From contig JAYKYS010000006.1 of assembly GCA_036924285.1 (NCBI GenBank), forward strand, positions 24,340,001-24,404,000: a DNA stretch of 64,000 bases. Reading direction: 5' to 3'. Below are positions 60,378-64,000 of this stretch, piece by piece. The stretch's first letter is position 1. Each line of letters starts with the position of its first letter. Source of the DNA: Asterella californica (lineage: Eukaryota; Streptophyta; Marchantiopsida; Marchantiales; Aytoniaceae). The notes below the pieces were generated by a model that was not told the origin of the DNA, did not search any database, and was given only the letters and a program-made list of their open reading frames with translations. Position numbers and translations under genes: made by a program.

Positions 60378-62177
60378 TCATCTGATCTGACTCAAAAATT
60401 CATCTAGCTCAACGGTCTCTCCTCTTTTTCTAAACAACTTGATACGCTTACCAGCGACAGGAAGTCTTAGAGGTGTACCATCGAGCTCCCGTAAAGAGTA
60501 AGTAGCATTCTGATGCACTTCTAAGACAACATACGGACCAAACCACCTCCTAGAAAATTTCCGAAGCGTAGAATGCTGATTCTCTAACGTACTGTCATAC
60601 ACCAAAACCCAATCTCCAGCATGTATGGGCTTCGGTCGGAGCCGGTGGATCTTGTCAAACTTGTCCTTGTTCTTGAGGCGAGCCTCTTTCAGTTTCTGTT
60701 GTGCCTCTCCTCCTCCTTCTGTTCCAACTGCTTGATTTGAAGTGCAAGAAGTTGTACACGATCCATTTTTTCTTCCCACAGTAAAGTAACCCATGTAGGA
60801 AAATCCTCCTCTGCCGGCATAATCGGCTTCTGACCCAACATCAATTCAATGGGCATGTACCCAGTAGTAGTGCAATGAGTCGACTTGTCAGCCCACAGAG
60901 CAAAAGGGAGCAACTTAGGCCACTGTCTACGTCTACCATCGCATGTCTTTACTAGAGCTTGAACAATCGACGGATGTCGTCTCTCGCTCTTATCAATCCC
61001 TTCCGGATTCATAGCAGTAGTGAGTTTGAGTTTCACTCTGTGTTGGGCGAAGAACTCCTTCGCTTCCATACCACGCAACTCTCCTCTGTCTGCACGCAAT
61101 CTCCTTATAGATCCGTACCTACAGATAATATCTTCAAGAACAAACCTACATATCCCTTCTGTGGTCTTCGTCCTCAGAGCTCGTCCTTCCACAAAGTTGG
61201 AGAGGTCTTCTAGAGCCAACACCAAGTACCTCATACCTCATAACCCAGGAGGCATTGCTACCAAATCAAGAACTCATTGAAAATGGATACTAGGCGGATA
61301 GGTTGATACCAGACCATCTCTGTAACGTACCTTTGAATAAAATTGACAATGCAAGCATGAACTCACAAAGTTCACCACATCTTGATAAAGTCCTCTCCAC
61401 CAGTATCTCTCTTTCAACTTTGTGTAGGTAGCCCAAGCTCCTCGATGTCTGACCCACATGTGTCATGAAACTCCTTCATCAATCGTTGCTTGATCTGCAT
61501 ATCATCTATAACGCGTAAAAGTGCTCCGTCTCCTCTCTTTGGACGTTTCCAAAGATACCCATCTCGCAATAAGTAATCATATGCCTTCCTCCTTACCTCT
61601 CTAAACTCTGCATCACTCAAACCCTCCCGCCTGTTTAAAGAACTCAGAAAGAATCCAATGTCACGTAACCTTCCCGTGTAGAATTTCTCTCTGAACAGCA
61701 GCGGCTCCAAGTTTGTAGTCTGTCGATTAATCTGACATTGAACATCCTTTCTCTCTTCTTCCTCAGCTTCTGGAAACATGACATCCTCATCTACAAATCG
61801 AGCTCTTGACAACATATCTGCGACCACATTCTCTTTTCTTTTTATATGCTTCAGCTCTGGATTCAAGCTTCTAATATAAGCAATCCAACGTAACATCGTT
61901 ATGTCTGGCGTGTTACAGTTGGATATCATACCTAGTAGAGGTAGACAATCCGTTTCTAGGACTACATGAGCACCAATCAGAAACTCACAGTCTGTCTTCA
62001 TCGTTGTCACCGCTCCCCTCAACTCACGCTTCACCTCGGGATAATCTCGTTGCATGTCCGTCAAGATCTTAGCTCCAAACCTAGAGGTAAGCCGCATACC
62101 ATCCGCATCATCTTGACCTATCGTCCAACCAATCGCCTTTGAACTAGTATCTACTGTGACAATGACAGGTCTCCCAC
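60378..62177 (-). pseudogene. E4 pol: RNase H and integrase, cut by E5
   Basis: RNase H (61470-62177) reads VTVDTSSKAIGWTIGQDDAD, FGAKILTDMQRDYPEVKREL, LETDCLPLLGMISNC and VVADMLSRARF. After a frameshift the integrase zinc end gives GAWATYTKLKERYWWRGLY. The core is at 60689-61234 (LSNFVEGRALRTKTTEG, RRLRADRGELRG, LPFALWADKSTH). A further shift leads to the C-terminal domain at 60378-60794 (RLRPKPIHAGDWVLVYDS, RRWFGPYVVLEV). Stops at 61274-61276 and 61238-61240 are both TGA where E3 has TGG. Better preserved than E3. The upstream RT is absent because E5 begins at 62178. Confidence 0.85.
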
Positions 62178-63300
62178 TGTCGCGACCCTCATCCTCAAGA
62201 TCGGGCGCAGACGCGAACAACAGAACCCTAGCGGACTTGCACTAGGTTGTGAACGCTGCGAGTAGGACTTAACGGCTTGGCCGGGAAGTCGGGATCAGAT
62301 GAACCCTAAGTGGTTTTCTGAACCAAGGTTGGAACCTTGGGTTAGGACTTAAGGGCCTACCCCAAGAAGGTCCGAGACGAACATTGACCTAAGGTGGCGA
62401 GTCTGGGAACGGGCTGAAACATGAGTCTCAAACATAGGTCTGAGACGTTGGTCCGAGACGTGAGACCGCGACGTGGGTTCGAGACGCAGAGGAACCACAG
62501 GGTTCGAGTCTGGGTCTGGACCACGGATTTCTGAAAAATGACTAAGTGTTGGAGCTCCAGAGACGTTTTAGGTCGTGGACGGAGCTTTACGTAAGATCTC
62601 GAGGCGAGTGAGGTATCATTGGAAAAGTCTCGTTAAGAGCTTTCCAGTGATATATAACACTCCTCGATCTGACCTCTGAGCTGGAAGTTATGACCAAACC
62701 ACAATCGGGTTGTGGTATAATTTTCAAGGACCAAAGAGGAGGGCGGGGCCGCCGATCCTCAGAAGTATATATGAGGGGGGCTCGATGCCTGGGTGGGTCA
62801 GGACGAGTCACCCGACCCCAGGGTTCGGCGGGCGGACTCTGGGGGCATGAGGTGATGGCTGGGCCGGTTCCAAGACACGTCCCGATCCAGACTTGGACGT
62901 CTGGACTTAGGAACGATGTAAGGGTTGGGACAAGACTAGGGAACGAGTCGGCCGGTTAGACCACCGTTCGGGAGCCTAGACCCAGACGGACATCACGGGC
63001 GGTTGGGCCGCTAGGTGTGCTGGAGGCACCGTATAAGACCCTAGACTTTATGGGAAGTCCGCCCAGGTCATCTTGTGACTTGCTCATGTTTGGGACCGAC
63101 GTAGGCAGGTCTAGGTCGGGACTTAAGAACTGCTGAGCTTGATGAATAAAGAGACGGTTTGGCTCCGGTCCGGACCAAACTGAGATAAGGTAAGTGGTGC
63201 ATGGACGCTAACGTGTGATTGTGTTTGCAGGTTAGCGGTTTGAATTTTGTGATCTATTGAGCAAGAGCTTCCGCTGACGCCACAAGGCGGTAGGTGCGCG
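62178..63300 (+). repeat. E5 5' LTR
   Basis: It starts TGTCGCGACCCTC, abutting the interrupted RNase H of E4, and is clearly more GC-rich than its surroundings. A TATATAT box lies at 62766-62772. The inner end is uncertain: it should lie just before the primer site at 63306, but the usual terminal CA is not obvious there, the nearest candidate being GCCACA near 63,284. The partner LTR is outside the window. Confidence 0.75.
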
Positions 63301-63305
63301 AAAAG

Positions 63306-63317
63306 TGATATCAGAGC
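63306..63317 (+). promoter_or_regulatory. E5 primer-binding site (initiator Met tRNA type)
   Basis: TGATATCAGAGC differs by one base from TGGTATCAGAGC, the site complementary to the initiator methionine tRNA used by many plant gypsy elements. Confidence 0.8.
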
Positions 63318-63424
63318 CGACACTTCGATGAGCGAGAACTTGAGGTAGCGACTGAAGGCTAGACGCTTGAGGAGGGACGCGAGACACGAAGCGGATCAAC
63401 GTTTCTAAGTGAACACTTGGAACG

Positions 63425-64000
63425 ATGGCCGACGTAGGACAAAGTTCCAAGAGGAAGACCAAGAAACGGAGAGTGGCGGCTGACACCGGGATCAGATCGA
63501 CTCGAGCTAGCCCCGAAACACAGTCAGGGGACGACAACCGACAACCTTCGTCCCAACGTCAAGGGAGCCATGTACCAGCTGCGGCACCAGTGCAGCAAGA
63601 CGGAGTCTTGCCAACGGTGCCCAACGATTCAGGTGCGGGAAGTCAAGGAGCCTTGTATGCGGAACTCATCAAGATGATGAAGACCATGCAAGAGGGTATG
63701 GCCTCCAGGGATAAACGTATCGCTGAGCTTGAGGCAGGCCAAAGGAGTTCCTCGTCTACCAAAAAGCTTTGTAAGACGAATTTGCCGACCCCGTTTACAG
63801 GTATAGGACAGGCTCGCAAGGTTAAGGATTTCTTAACTGAGTTGGACCTATACTTTGATGCGCATCAAGCTCAGGAGTCAGACAAAGTGAGAGCGGCGGT
63901 TACGTTCCTGAAGGACCATGCACTTCTCTGGTGGACCGCATACAGGGATGAGCATGCTTTGACCGTCTCGGCCCTTGGTTGGAAAGAGTTCAAGGAGTTG
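63425..64000 (+). CDS. E5 gag, open to the window end
   Basis: ATG at 63425 opens a frame of 192 codons without any stop. It starts with a basic, Ser/Gln-rich leader (SSKRKTKKRRVAADTG), followed by a short coiled segment (LIKMMKTMQEGMASRDKRI) and the Ty3/gypsy gag core: NLPTPFTGIGQARKVKDFLT, ELDLYFDAHQ, KVRAAVTFLKDHALLWW. Trp is always TGG here. The core continues beyond the window. GC content and the unbroken frame mark this as the youngest element seen. Gag forms the virus-like particle in which the element is reverse transcribed. Confidence 0.9.
   Translation, partial: MADVGQSSKRKTKKRRVAADTGIRSTRASPETQSGDDNRQPSSQRQGSHVPAAAPVQQDGVLPTVPNDSGAGSQGALYAELIKMMKTMQEGMASRDKRIAELEAGQRSSSSTKKLCKTNLPTPFTGIGQARKVKDFLTELDLYFDAHQAQESDKVRAAVTFLKDHALLWWTAYRDEHALTVSALGWKEFKEL

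Noticed and set aside
61414..62220. A 268-codon RNase H gene starting at 62220
   Set aside because: The first 14 codons are E5 LTR sequence; the true E4 frame was cut at 62177 and has no start there.

Overview
This window reads as nuclear DNA of a land plant, in a gene-poor region packed with transposable elements. The evidence is GT-AG introns, remnants of two plant-like housekeeping genes (mitochondrial D-lactate dehydrogenase and the GPI-anchor glycosyltransferase PIG-A), and several families of Ty3/gypsy LTR retrotransposons, one with a Tat/Athila-like primer site. I cannot name the species. The mix of retroelements and the MULE type would suit a bryophyte, lycophyte or fern at least as well as a flowering plant.

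Region 1 (1-15.8 kb) is low-density sequence holding old debris. It contains a pogo/Tigger-like transposase remnant (4.65-5.10 kb, -), a D-lactate dehydrogenase remnant whose whole FAD-binding core is missing (6.79-8.92 kb, -), a PIG-A remnant that keeps only its two ends (10.66-11.35 kb, -), a 22-bp perfect inverted repeat beside it, and a pair of hAT-like inverted ends (13.89/14.25 kb). No intact host gene was found.

Region 2 (15.85-25.08 kb) is a Mutator-like element (MULE) of about 9.2 kb with near-identical ~165-bp terminal inverted repeats. It carries a MULE transposase with a SWIM zinc finger (+), an RPA1-like zinc finger/OB-fold protein (-) next to the right end, and between them a nested or composite block of about 4.7 kb. 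That block has its own inverted ends made of palindromic GCGCTCAGTGCGAC units, and it encodes a protein of unknown family and a coiled-coil plus FCP1/SCP-type HAD phosphatase-like protein. This is the most unusual system in the window.

Region 3 (25.1-57.6 kb) is a nest of retrotransposons. E1 is a gypsy element with a PHD finger after the integrase (-; pieces at 27.4-28.8, 45.4-49.9 and probably 54.9-55.5 kb). It was split by E2 (28,852-45,391, Tat/Athila-like), which was in turn split by E3 (32,487-41,011). A mosaic of two gag fragments pointing at each other (E6 on +, E1-like on -) lies between two inverted 1.36-1.39 kb repeats (51.96-57.08 kb).

Region 4 (57.6-64 kb) has E4, a relative of E3 with an LTR enlarged by duplications. 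E4 is cut at 62,178 by E5, the youngest-looking element, whose gag is open to the window end.

A pattern across regions 2-4 is that conserved tryptophan codons have become TGA in at least six separate elements. I saw no conserved tryptophan that had become TAG.
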